Origin: Agromyces ramosus
GTDB lineage: Bacteria > Actinomycetota > Actinomycetes > Actinomycetales > Microbacteriaceae
Length of the DNA stretch: 64,000 nucleotides
Direction of reading: 5' to 3'
Assembly (NCBI RefSeq): GCF_004216665.1
Contig: NZ_SGWY01000003.1
Span: 806,001-870,000, forward strand
Made by a program: the position numbers and the translations under genes. Of the stretch, positions 35,757 through 43,981 are shown piece by piece. The first letter of the stretch is position 1, and every line of letters begins with the position of its first letter. The notes under the pieces were generated by a model. The model saw only the letters and a list, made by a program, of their open reading frames with translations, ran no database searches and was not told where the DNA came from.

Positions 35757-36716
35757 ATGGACGTTCGTCGTTTGGACCTACTCAGGGAGCTCGCCGAGCG
35801 CGGCAGCGTGACGGCCGTCGCCGAGGCCACCGGCCGCACGCCCTCGGCCGTGTCCCAGCAGCTCAAGGTGCTCGAGCGCGAGGCCGGCATGCCGCTCACC
35901 GAGCGCAGCGGACGCGGGCTGGTGCTGACCAGCGCCGGGCACGCACTCGCCCGCAGCGCCGCGGATGTCGCGATCGCGCTCGAGCGGGCCTCCGCCCTCT
36001 GGGACGAGTTCCGGAACCACCCGAGCGGCGAGGTCACGCTGCTCACCTTCCCCACGGTGGGGGCGACCCTGCTGCCGAGCGTCCTCGGCGACCTGTCCCA
36101 GGTCGCCGGGCTCGTCGTCCGATGCACCGACCTCGACCCCGAGCTCGCGGAGTTCCCCGACCTCACGGCCGACTACGACATCGTGCTCGCGCACACCATG
36201 CCCGGGGTGCTGCCGTGGGGCGGTCGCGGGCTGAGGGCCGTGCCGCTGCTCACCGAGCCGCTCGACATCGGTCTCCCCGCCGACCACCGCCTGGCCGGGC
36301 GATCGCACGTCACCCCGGCCGACCTGGTCGACGAGACGTGGCTGGGGGTGCCGCCGGGCTTCCCCTTCGAGCGCATCCTGCATGCCATCGAGCAGGAGGG
36401 CGGCAAGCGCGTGCACGTCAGCCAGCGCTTCAGCGACATGCGCATCGTGGAGGCGTTCATCGAGGCCGGCCTCGGCATCGCGTTCGTGCCGAGGTTCACC
36501 TCCGGCACCGTCTCGTCGGGCATCGTGCTGAAGCCGATCCGCGGCGTGGCCTCCGCGCGGCAGATCGTCGCCCTGGTGCGTCCGGATGTCGCGGAGCGGC
36601 TCGCCGTGCGCACGGTGCTCGACGTGCTCGTGGCCCGCGCCGCCCGGCTCGAGCAGGCCTACGGCCATCCGTCGCGCGGCGGCGGCGCGATCGAGCCGCC
36701 GGCCTCTGCGAACTAG
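35757..36716 (+). CDS. LysR-family transcriptional regulator
   Basis: A 319-residue regulator. The N-terminal winged helix-turn-helix reads MDVRRLDLLRELAERGSVTA and VAEATGRTPSAVSQQLKVLE, followed by the linker helix and a two-lobe effector domain (VTLLTFPTVGATLLPSVLGD to about 290). The co-inducer is unknown. Divergent from the 40-residue peptide gene with a shared palindrome between them. Its TAG stop codon is also the first half of the -10 box TAGACT of the next gene. Confidence 0.92.
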   Translation: MDVRRLDLLRELAERGSVTAVAEATGRTPSAVSQQLKVLEREAGMPLTERSGRGLVLTSAGHALARSAADVAIALERASALWDEFRNHPSGEVTLLTFPTVGATLLPSVLGDLSQVAGLVVRCTDLDPELAEFPDLTADYDIVLAHTMPGVLPWGGRGLRAVPLLTEPLDIGLPADHRLAGRSHVTPADLVDETWLGVPPGFPFERILHAIEQEGGKRVHVSQRFSDMRIVEAFIEAGLGIAFVPRFTSGTVSSGIVLKPIRGVASARQIVALVRPDVAERLAVRTVLDVLVARAARLEQAYGHPSRGGGAIEPPASAN

Positions 36717-36719
36717 ACT
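36714..36719 (+). promoter_or_regulatory. -10 box TAGACT of the enoyl-CoA hydratase gene, overlapping the lysR stop codon
   Basis: TAGACT ends 8 bases before ATG 36728; its first three bases are the stop codon of the LysR gene. Confidence 0.5.
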
Positions 36720-36727
36720 CCTCGATC

Positions 36728-37546
36728 ATGAGCGACGCTGCCCACGACGAGGCGATCCTGTTCGACGTGCGTGACGGGCTCGCCCACGTCACGCTCAACC
36801 GCCCGTCCCGCCTGAACGCGGTCGACCCCCACGCCATCAGGCGGTGGCAGTCGATCGCGCACGAGATCGCCGAGCGCGACGACATCGGTGCGGTGCTCTT
36901 CGACGCGGAGGGACGCGCGTTCTGCGCCGGCGGCGACGTGCGGGCGATGGCCGAGCTGGCCGGCTCGTCGGATGCCCCGGGGCGGACGATCACCGACCTC
37001 GCCGACCTGATCCACGACGGGCACCGCACCCTGCGCGAGAGCACGAAGCCCATCGTCGCCGCCGTGCAGGGGCCCGTCGCGGGCGGCGGACTCGGCTTCA
37101 TGCTCGTGGCCGACCTCGTCGTGGCATCCGACCGCGCGACCTTCGCCAGCCGGTACGCCGACGTCGGGCTCACCCCCGACTGCGGCGTGAGCACGCTCCT
37201 GCCCGAAGCGGTGGGCACGCGGCGGGCGCTCGAGCTCACGCTCACCTCGCGCACGCTGACCGCTGCCGAAGCCCTCGACTGGGGGCTCGTCGCGGAGGTC
37301 GTGGCGCCCGACGCGCTCGACGCATGCGCACGCGAGATCGCCGGCGCGTGGCTGTCGGGCGCGACCGACGCCTTCGGGCAGGCCAAGCGCCTCGTGCGCT
37401 CGGGGCTGTCCCGGAGCTTCCGAGACGCGCTCGACGACGAGGCCCGTACGATCGGGGCCGCCTTCGAGACCCCCCACGCGCAGGCGGCCGTCGCGCGGTT
37501 CGCCGCCGGCTCCGAACGGCGACCCGTCGGCGGCGCATCCGACTGA
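36728..37546 (+). CDS. Enoyl-CoA hydratase/isomerase family protein
   Basis: A 272-residue crotonase-fold enzyme acting on acyl-CoA thioesters. Oxyanion-hole segments FCAGGDVRAMAEL and VQGPVAGGGLGFMLVADLVV are intact. In the second catalytic position VGLTPDCGVSTLLPEAVG has Asp where classical hydratases have the second Glu, the pattern of PaaG-type isomerases, so 2-enoyl-CoA isomerase or phenylacetate-type activity is as likely as hydration. Nothing adjacent identifies the pathway. Confidence 0.85.
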   Translation: MSDAAHDEAILFDVRDGLAHVTLNRPSRLNAVDPHAIRRWQSIAHEIAERDDIGAVLFDAEGRAFCAGGDVRAMAELAGSSDAPGRTITDLADLIHDGHRTLRESTKPIVAAVQGPVAGGGLGFMLVADLVVASDRATFASRYADVGLTPDCGVSTLLPEAVGTRRALELTLTSRTLTAAEALDWGLVAEVVAPDALDACAREIAGAWLSGATDAFGQAKRLVRSGLSRSFRDALDDEARTIGAAFETPHAQAAVARFAAGSERRPVGGASD

Positions 37547-37579
37547 CCGCCGCGAACCGAATCCCGAACGGAGGGCACG

Positions 37580-38062
37580 ATGCAGGATCCGGCCGAGGAA
37601 CTCGCGGGCCTCGCCCAGGAGATCGCGCGACGGGCACGTGACGCGGGGATGACGGTCGCGGCCGCGGAATCGCTGACCACCGGCGCGATCTCGAACGCCC
37701 TCGGCGCCGCCCCTGAGGCATCCGAATGGCTGCGCGGCGGCGTCGTCGCCTACGCGGAGGGCGTCAAGCGCGACCTGCTCGGTGTCACGGCCGACAAGGT
37801 CGCTTCGGCGCAGTGCGCGCGCGAGCTCGCGGCCGGCGTCGCCCGCCTGCTCGACGCGGATGCCGCCGTCGCCGTCACCGGGGTCGGCGGGCCCGATCCC
37901 GACGAGGGCGAGCCGCCGGGCAGCGTATACGGGTCGGTGGCCGTGCGCGGCCGCATCCGCGATGTGCACTGGCAGTTCGAAGGGGACCCGGCGGAGGTGG
38001 TGCACCGCACCGCCCGCGCCGCGCTGGAGCTGCTCCGCGACGCGCTGCCGCCCTCGTCCTGA
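37580..38062 (+). CDS. pncC: CinA C-terminal-type nicotinamide-nucleotide amidase
   Basis: A 160-residue stand-alone domain that deamidates nicotinamide mononucleotide to nicotinate mononucleotide in pyridine-nucleotide recycling. Signature segments: AAAESLTTGAISNALGAAP, WLRGGVVAYAEGVKRDLLGV and TGVGGPDPDEGEPPGSVYGS. The N-terminal competence/damage-type domain of full CinA is absent, as is normal for the short form. GGAGGG lies 5 bases upstream of the ATG. It follows the enoyl-CoA hydratase gene by 33 bases. Confidence 0.88.
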   Translation: MQDPAEELAGLAQEIARRARDAGMTVAAAESLTTGAISNALGAAPEASEWLRGGVVAYAEGVKRDLLGVTADKVASAQCARELAAGVARLLDADAAVAVTGVGGPDPDEGEPPGSVYGSVAVRGRIRDVHWQFEGDPAEVVHRTARAALELLRDALPPSS

Positions 38063-38123
38063 CCCGGCCCGCGAGCGGCGAGGTGGCTTGACGACGAGGG
38101 GTATGTGGTGTGCGATATATTGC

Positions 38124-38837
38124 GTGCCGATTCCCCATGATGCTTCCCCCGCCGACCGCACGCTCCTCCGCGACGGCGTCTTCCGCCGCCTGCGGGACGC
38201 CATCGTCGACGGCACGTTCGAACCCGGCGAGCAGCTCAAGGACGGGGAGCTGGCCACCTGGCTCGGAGTGAGTCGCACCCCGGTGCGGGAGGCGCTGCTG
38301 CGACTCGCGCACGGAGGGCTGGTGGTGGCGCAGCCGGGTCGGTCGACGATCGTGAGCACGCTCGACCGGCGGGCGGTCTGGAACGCGCGCGACGTCGTCG
38401 CGGCGATGCACGAGCTCGCGGTTCGCGAGGCGGTGCCGCAGGTCACCGAGGCCGATCTCGAGGCGATGCGCGATGCGAACCGGCGTTTCGCGTCGGCCAT
38501 CGACGCCCGGGACGTCGAGGCCGCGCTGCGTGCCGACGACGACTTCCACGGCGTGCTCGTGGCGGTCGCCGGCAACGGCGCACTCGACACGGTGCTCGAC
38601 CAGTTCATGCCCGTGCTCCGCCGAGCCGAGTACCTGCGGTTCACCTCCCTCGACGGGCGCGCCTCGGTCGCGCGTCACGACGAGCTGATCCGCCTCGCCG
38701 CCGCCCTCGACGTGGAAGGAGCCGCCGCGGTCGCCTTCGACACGTGGCACAGCCTGCCGACCGTCGACCCGACCGGCGACGGCGGCGACCACGGCAACGG
38801 CGATGGACCGCCCGAACCGGCGAGCACGAGGGAGTGA
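38124..38837 (+). CDS. GntR-family regulator (FCD/FadR type)
   Basis: A 237-residue regulator. Winged helix: LRDGVFRRLRDAIVDGTFEP and DGELATWLGVSRTPVREALL, with LVVAQPGRSTIVSTLD for the wing; the C-terminal 130 residues form an all-helical FCD effector domain with the metal/carboxylate His pattern (DDDFHGVLVAVAGN and VARHDELIRLAAAL). The start is uncertain: GTG 38124 lies just downstream of the AT-rich block GCGATATATTGC, which is an imperfect palindrome and likely promoter or autoregulatory site; ATG 38103 is an in-frame alternative. It converges with mmsA and may or may not relate to it. Confidence 0.85.
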   Translation: MPIPHDASPADRTLLRDGVFRRLRDAIVDGTFEPGEQLKDGELATWLGVSRTPVREALLRLAHGGLVVAQPGRSTIVSTLDRRAVWNARDVVAAMHELAVREAVPQVTEADLEAMRDANRRFASAIDARDVEAALRADDDFHGVLVAVAGNGALDTVLDQFMPVLRRAEYLRFTSLDGRASVARHDELIRLAAALDVEGAAAVAFDTWHSLPTVDPTGDGGDHGNGDGPPEPASTRE

Positions 38838-38904
38838 CGCCGCTCCCGGTCACGCCGGAACGGCGGTCACGGCCTCGTGATCGCTCGGGGCGGCTCACCC
38901 CCGA

Positions 38905-40437
38905 TCAGTCGTGCTGCGGGAACCCCAGGTTCAGCCCGCCGTGGCTCGGGTCGAGCCAGCGCGAGGTGATCGCCTTCTCCTGCGTGAAGAAGTCGAACCC
39001 TCGCGGGCCGTAGGCCTTGGCGTCGCCGAACAGCGAGTCCTTCCAGCCGCCGAACGAGTGGTAGGCCACCGGCACCGGGATCGGCACGTTGATGCCGACC
39101 ATGCCGACCGTCACCTCGCGCTGGAATCGCCGCGCGGCGCCGCCGTCGTTCGTGAAGATGGCGGTGCCGTTGCCGTACCTGCTCGAGTTGATGAGGTCGA
39201 GCCCGTCCTCGTAGCCGTCGACCCGCACGACCGAGAGCACCGGTCCGAAGATCTCGTCGCGATACACGGCCGATGAGGTCGGCACCTTGTCGACGAGGGT
39301 CGGGCCGAGCCAGAATCCGTCGGGCTCGCCGTCGACCTCGGGGTCGCGTCCGTCGACCACGACGGCGGCCCCGTCGGTCGCCGCGACGTCGAGGTAGCCC
39401 GCGACCTTGTCGCGGTGCTCGCGCGTGATGAGGGGACCCATGTCGCAGCCGCGGGTGCCGTCGCCGATCTTCAGCCGCGACATCCGCTCGGCAACCTTCG
39501 CGACGAACTCGTCGGCGATGGAGTCGACGGCGAGCACCGCCGAGATGGCCATGCAGCGCTCCCCGGCCGACCCGAAGCCCGCGTTCACGGCAGCGTCGGC
39601 CGCGAGGTCGAGGTCGGCGTCGGGCAGCACGAGCATGTGGTTCTTCGCGCCGCCGAGCGCCTGCACGCGCTTGCCGTTGGCCGTCGCCGTCGAGTAGATG
39701 TACTGGGCGATCGGCGTCGAGCCGACGAACGAGATCGAGCGCACGATCGGATGATGCAGCAGCGCGTCGACGGCGACCTTGTCGCCGTGCACGACGTTGA
39801 GCACGCCGTCGGGAAGGCCCGCCTCCTGCATGAGCTTCGCGAGCCACACCGCGGCGCTCGGGTCCTTCTCGGAGGGCTTCAGCACCACGGTGTTGCCCGT
39901 CGCGATCGCCAGCGGGAAGAACCACAGCGGCACCATGGCCGGGAAGTTGAACGGGCTGATGATGCCCACCACCCCGACCGGCTGGCGCGTCGTGTAGACG
40001 TCGATGCCCGTCGAGACGTTCTCGGAGTACTCGCCCTTCGTGTAGCCCGGCATGGCGCAGGCGAGCTCGACGACCTCGAGTCCGCGCGCGATCTCGCCCG
40101 CGGCATCCGAGGTCACCTTGCCGTGCTCGCTCGTGAGGATCGCGGCGAGCTCGCCCGTGCGCGCGTTCAGCAGCTCGCGGAACGCGAACATCACCTGCTG
40201 CCGCTTCGCGATCGACGTGTCCCGCCAGGCGGGGAACGCCCGCGCGGCGGCCTGGACGGCGAGGTCGACGTCTTCCGTGGAGGCGAAGCGGACGCGCTTC
40301 TGCTCGACGCCGAGCGCGGGGTTGTAGACGGGTCCGCTGCGGTCGGAATCGCCGGCGACGGATGCCCCGTCGATCCAGTGCTCGACGGTCGCCGTCTCGG
40401 CGGCCCGCGGCTGGGTTTCGGTCAGTGTCTGGCTCAT
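38905..40437 (-). CDS. mmsA: CoA-acylating methylmalonate-/malonate-semialdehyde dehydrogenase
   Basis: A 510-residue aldehyde dehydrogenase that converts malonate semialdehyde to acetyl-CoA or methylmalonate semialdehyde to propionyl-CoA with NAD+ and CoA and loss of CO2. Catalytic Cys295 in GSAGERCMAISAV; Asn164 in IISPFNFPAMVPLWF; NAD-binding SFVGSTPIAQYIY. The CMAIS sequence in place of CxxxS-type aldehyde dehydrogenase variants and QALGGAKNHMLVLPDAD are hallmarks of the MmsA/IolA group. It is the last gene of the nine-gene minus-strand cluster, 3 bases after the aminotransferase stop, and supplies the last step of beta-alanine/beta-aminoisobutyrate catabolism. Confidence 0.94.
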   Translation of the reverse strand: MSQTLTETQPRAAETATVEHWIDGASVAGDSDRSGPVYNPALGVEQKRVRFASTEDVDLAVQAAARAFPAWRDTSIAKRQQVMFAFRELLNARTGELAAILTSEHGKVTSDAAGEIARGLEVVELACAMPGYTKGEYSENVSTGIDVYTTRQPVGVVGIISPFNFPAMVPLWFFPLAIATGNTVVLKPSEKDPSAAVWLAKLMQEAGLPDGVLNVVHGDKVAVDALLHHPIVRSISFVGSTPIAQYIYSTATANGKRVQALGGAKNHMLVLPDADLDLAADAAVNAGFGSAGERCMAISAVLAVDSIADEFVAKVAERMSRLKIGDGTRGCDMGPLITREHRDKVAGYLDVAATDGAAVVVDGRDPEVDGEPDGFWLGPTLVDKVPTSSAVYRDEIFGPVLSVVRVDGYEDGLDLINSSRYGNGTAIFTNDGGAARRFQREVTVGMVGINVPIPVPVAYHSFGGWKDSLFGDAKAYGPRGFDFFTQEKAITSRWLDPSHGGLNLGFPQHD

Positions 40438-40440
40438 GAG

Positions 40441-41769
40441 TCAGCCCTCTCCTTCGAGTGCGGTGCTCAGTACTTCATCGTAGATCGGCATCGCCTCGGC
40501 GACATCCTCGACCGTGACGACGCACGGGGGCACCACGTGGATGCGATTGTCCTGGATGAACGGCAGCAGGCCGCGCGCCACCAGCCCGGACTTGATCCGG
40601 CCCATCGCGGCGGCCGGCAGGGGTTCGCGCGTGTCGCGGTCGGCGACCAGCTCGATCGCCCAGAACACGCCTTCGCCGCGCACCTCGCCGATCACGGCGT
40701 GTCGCTCGGCGAGCTCGGCGAGCGCCGGGCCGATCTCGGTCTCGCCGATCGCGCGCGCGTTCTCGACGATGCCCTCCGACTCCATGGCGTCGAGCGTCGC
40801 GACGATGGAAGCCATCGCGAGCGGATGCCCCGAGTAGGTGAGCCCGCCCGGGAACACGCGGTCGTCGAACGTGGCGGCGATCGGGTCGGAGATGACGACG
40901 CCGCCCGCGGGGATGTAGCCCGAGTTCACGCCCTTCGCGAAGGTGATCAGGTCGGGCCTGACCTCGTAGCCGTCGAACGCGAACCAGCGGCCGCTGCGAC
41001 CGAACCCGCACATCACCTCGTCGAGGATGAGCAGGATGCCGTGACGGTCGGCGAGCTCGCGCACGCCGGCGAGGTAGCCGGGCGGCGGCAGCATGATGCC
41101 CGCCGTGCCCGGGATGGTCTCGAGCAGGATCGCGGCGATCGACGACGGCCCCTCGGCCTCGATGACGCGGCGCAGGTGGTGCAGGGCGCGCTCCGACTCC
41201 TCCTCGGGCGTCGTCGCCCAGAACTCGGAGCGGTAGAGGTAGGGCCCGAAGAAGTGCACGTGGCCCCGCGCGAACTCGTTCGGGATGCGTCGCCAGTCGC
41301 CCGTGGACACGATCGCCGCGCCCGTGTTGCCGTGGTACGAGCGGTAGGTCGAGAGGATCTTGTCGCGCCCGGTGTGGAGGCGCGCCATCCGGATCGCGTT
41401 CTCGTTGGCGTCGGCGCCGCCGTTCGTGAAGAACACCTTGTGGAACCCGGGCGGCGCATGGCCGATGATGCGCTTCGCGGCCTCGCCGCGGGCCAGGCTC
41501 ACGGTCGAGGGCGCGATCGTCGTGAGCAGTTCGGCCTGCTCGCGGATCGCCTGCACGACGGCCGGATGCTGGTGGCCGATGTTGACGTTCACGAGCTGGC
41601 TCGAGAAGTCGAGGTACTCGCGCCCGGCGTGATCCCAGACGCGGCATCCGCGGCCACTGGCGACGACCAGCGACGACAGTTGCGACTGCGCCGACCACGA
41701 GTGGAAGACGTGGTCGCGGTCGAGCCCGCGGGCGAGCTCGTCGAGGTCCTCGGCGAGGTTCTCGGTCAT
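40441..41769 (-). CDS. Class-III aminotransferase, probable beta-alanine/beta-aminoisobutyrate transaminase
   Basis: A 442-residue PLP enzyme. Asp250 in ILLILDEVMCGFGRSGRWFA and the Schiff-base Lys279 in LITFAKGVNSGYIPAGGVVI are intact; TNGGADANENAIRMAR binds the PLP phosphate. Context fixes the likely substrate: upstream genes make beta-alanine from dihydrouracil and the downstream gene consumes malonate semialdehyde, so this should move the amino group from beta-alanine (or beta-aminoisobutyrate) to a 2-oxo acid. The ATG at 41769 is separated from the upstream transporter genes by a perfect 18-bp hairpin and 8-bp tandem repeats, so it may have its own expression level. Confidence 0.88.
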   Translation of the reverse strand: MTENLAEDLDELARGLDRDHVFHSWSAQSQLSSLVVASGRGCRVWDHAGREYLDFSSQLVNVNIGHQHPAVVQAIREQAELLTTIAPSTVSLARGEAAKRIIGHAPPGFHKVFFTNGGADANENAIRMARLHTGRDKILSTYRSYHGNTGAAIVSTGDWRRIPNEFARGHVHFFGPYLYRSEFWATTPEEESERALHHLRRVIEAEGPSSIAAILLETIPGTAGIMLPPPGYLAGVRELADRHGILLILDEVMCGFGRSGRWFAFDGYEVRPDLITFAKGVNSGYIPAGGVVISDPIAATFDDRVFPGGLTYSGHPLAMASIVATLDAMESEGIVENARAIGETEIGPALAELAERHAVIGEVRGEGVFWAIELVADRDTREPLPAAAMGRIKSGLVARGLLPFIQDNRIHVVPPCVVTVEDVAEAMPIYDEVLSTALEGEG

Positions 41770-41798
41770 GGCTTCGGTGCCTTTCGTTCGGATGCGAC

Positions 41799-41846
41799 GG
41801 TGTCGCGGTGTCGCAGTGTCGCGGTGTCGCGGTGTCGCGGTGTCGG
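41799..41846. repeat. Six tandem 8-bp repeats in the leader of the aminotransferase gene
   Basis: GGTGTCGC repeated six times (third copy AGTGTCGC, last copy GGTGTCGG), directly between the hairpin at 41853-41898 and the aminotransferase start at 41769. Slippage would change the distance from hairpin to start codon. Confidence 0.85.
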
Positions 41847-41852
41847 CGGTGG

Positions 41853-41898
41853 CGGATGCCGCGCGGCCGGCCGGGACGCACCGGCCGCGCGGCATCCG
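41853..41898 (-). terminator. 18-bp perfect hairpin inside the pyrimidine cluster
   Basis: CGGATGCCGCGCGGCCGG (41853-41870) pairs perfectly with CCGGCCGCGCGGCATCCG (41881-41898), 10-base loop. On the minus strand it begins 5 bases after the stop of the substrate-binding protein gene. It should reduce read-through from the transporter genes to the aminotransferase and mmsA, or stabilise the upstream mRNA. Confidence 0.8.
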
Positions 41899-41903
41899 GA
41901 CCG

Positions 41904-43046
41904 CTAGTTGCCGCCCTCCTCGAGCGTGACCTCGATCGGCTCGTAGTCCGCGCCGAGGATGTCGACCCCGTCGGCCTCGAGGTTCTCGAGGGCCTGGTCG
42001 ACGTACTCGTTCGTGTACGCCGTGTCGGGCGGGTCGGTGGTGATGACCTGGGCGCCGTCCTGGTTCTTGGTGCCCAGCGCCATCTCGACCGTGGCATCCC
42101 ACGCGATCTCGTTGATGTGCCCGATGCCGTCGGTGGAGGGCCAGATCAGCTTGTTGATCTCGTTGGCCATCCACAGCTGGTGGCTCGTGCCGAGGGTGGA
42201 CCCGGCCGCGGTGACCGCGTCGGCGGCCGCCTGCGGGTCGTCGCGCTGGTCGATCCAGCCGAGGATCGCGCCCTGGATGAGCTTGACCGCCGTGTCGGCG
42301 TACTCCTCGTCGGATTCGAGCCGCTCGGTGTTCGCCCAGATCGCGTCCTGGAGCATCGAGGTGCCGACCTCGTTCCAGTCGATGACCGAGAAGTCCTCGG
42401 GCTGGTAGAGCTCGCCGGTCTCGGGGTTGACGGCCTCGAGCAGCTGCGCGTACTCGTTGTAGGTCATGGCCTGCGCGGCGTCGATCTCGCGATTCAGCAG
42501 GGCGTTCATGTCGAAGTTCTGCTGCACGATCGTGTAGCCCGACGCGTTCGCCTCGGTGAGGCCCGCGAAGAGCTCCCACTCGTTGCCGAATCCCCAGCTG
42601 CCGACCTGCTTGTTCGACAGGTCCGCGGGCCCCTCGATGCCGCTGTCGGCCCAGGCGACCTGCAGGGTGCCGCTGCGCTCGAAGATCTGCGCGATGTTCG
42701 TGATGTTCGCGCCCGCCTCGATGGACGCGAGCGCCTTCGGCACCCACGCGATGGCGAAGTCCACGTCGCCGGCGGCGAGCACGTCCTGCGGCACGATGTC
42801 GACCGCGCCCGGGATGATCTCGACGTCGAGGCCGAGGTCCTCCCAGTACCCGTTCGCCTGGGCGAGGTAGTACCCGCCGAACTGGGCCTGCGTGAGCCAC
42901 TGGAGCTGGAGGGTCACCGGCGTGAGTTCGCCGTCCCCGCCGTCCGTGGCGTCGTCGGTGTCGGTGCCCCCGCTGGTGCAGCCGGCGAGCACGAGCGCGG
43001 TCGCGGCGGCTGCCGCCGCGCCCGCGATGATCCTGTTGCGCATCAT
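41904..43046 (-). CDS. ABC transporter substrate-binding lipoprotein (NMT1/SsuA-like)
   Basis: A 380-residue lipoprotein. Signal peptide with lipobox ALVLAGC at about 17-23, then an acidic linker, then the NMT1/THI5-like binding domain: LQLQWLTQAQFGGYYLAQAN, GYWEDLGLDVEIIPGAVDIV and GDVDFAIAWVPKALASIEAG. This fold binds pyrimidine precursors (ThiY), sulfonates and nitriles; the surrounding genes suggest a pyrimidine, dihydropyrimidine or hydantoin. It ends the transporter unit, 98 bases after the second permease gene, with an AGGA-containing ribosome-binding site before the ATG-ATG start. Confidence 0.85.
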   Translation of the reverse strand: MMRNRIIAGAAAAAATALVLAGCTSGGTDTDDATDGGDGELTPVTLQLQWLTQAQFGGYYLAQANGYWEDLGLDVEIIPGAVDIVPQDVLAAGDVDFAIAWVPKALASIEAGANITNIAQIFERSGTLQVAWADSGIEGPADLSNKQVGSWGFGNEWELFAGLTEANASGYTIVQQNFDMNALLNREIDAAQAMTYNEYAQLLEAVNPETGELYQPEDFSVIDWNEVGTSMLQDAIWANTERLESDEEYADTAVKLIQGAILGWIDQRDDPQAAADAVTAAGSTLGTSHQLWMANEINKLIWPSTDGIGHINEIAWDATVEMALGTKNQDGAQVITTDPPDTAYTNEYVDQALENLEADGVDILGADYEPIEVTLEEGGN

Positions 43047-43144
43047 CTGCGTTCCTCTCCTGGTGGTGGTGCTCTGTGGTGCGGTTCCGACCGGCAGGGG
43101 TGCCGGTGGCGTGGGCCGCGCGTCGTCGCGCGACGTGGCTCGGG

Positions 43145-43981
43145 TCATCGGTGGCGGGAGGCGATCCTCTCGATCACGGTCGTGAGGGCGAAGAACACGA
43201 GGCCGAGCAGGATGGCGCCGATGACGAACGCCCAGGCCCGGGCGTAGGCACTGGATGCCGCGGCGGTCGTGATCGCCGAGCCGAGTCCCTGTCTCGGCCC
43301 GCCGAAGTACTCGGCGACGAGGGCCGAGATCACGGCGAGCGACGAGGCGATGCGCAGGCCCGTGAAGAAGTGCGGCAGCGCGGACGGGATGGTGACCGCC
43401 CGCGTCTCCTGCCGCGGGGTGGCCGCGTAGGAGCGCATGAGGTCGCGATGCACCGGCCGCACCTGGCGCAGGCCGCGGAGCGTGTTCAGGAACACGGGGA
43501 CGAACGCGGCGATGGAGGCGATGATGATGCGCGCCACCTCGGACGTGGACCCGAACATCGTGTACAGCACGGGGGCGAGGGCCACGATCGGCACGACGGC
43601 GACGGCGGCGACGATCGGCACGAGCATGCCGTCGATGGCGCGGATGAACGACGCGACGATCGCGAGCAGCACGCCGATGACCGCGCCGATCACGAGCCCG
43701 ATGAGCGCGTTGAGCCCCGTGACGAGCGTGGCCTGGAGCACCTGCGGCGCGTACTGCACGAGCTGGCCCCAGATCGCGGAGGGGCTGGCGAGCACGAACG
43801 GCGGGATGCCCGCCGCGACCACCACGAGCTCGACGAGCAGCACGAGCACGATGAAGAGCACGATCGGCGGCACGACGAGCCCGATGAACCGCCGGAGCGG
43901 GCGGTCGCCGGGGCCGCGGCGACGGCGCTCGGCCGGCGGTGCGAGCTGCGTCGCGATCGCGGCGTCGGGCAGGCCGGTCAT
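43145..43981 (-). CDS. ABC transporter permease (SsuC/TauC-like) 2
   Basis: A 278-residue membrane protein with about six helices. The EAA-type loop that contacts the ATPase is LRQVRPVHRDLMRSYAATPR with ETRAVTIPSALPHFFTGLRI. It belongs to the binding-protein-dependent permease group of nitrate/sulfonate/pyrimidine importers. The start overlaps the ATPase stop (ATGA). It pairs with the first permease to form a heterodimeric channel. Confidence 0.88.
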   Translation of the reverse strand: MTGLPDAAIATQLAPPAERRRRGPGDRPLRRFIGLVVPPIVLFIVLVLLVELVVVAAGIPPFVLASPSAIWGQLVQYAPQVLQATLVTGLNALIGLVIGAVIGVLLAIVASFIRAIDGMLVPIVAAVAVVPIVALAPVLYTMFGSTSEVARIIIASIAAFVPVFLNTLRGLRQVRPVHRDLMRSYAATPRQETRAVTIPSALPHFFTGLRIASSLAVISALVAEYFGGPRQGLGSAITTAAASSAYARAWAFVIGAILLGLVFFALTTVIERIASRHR

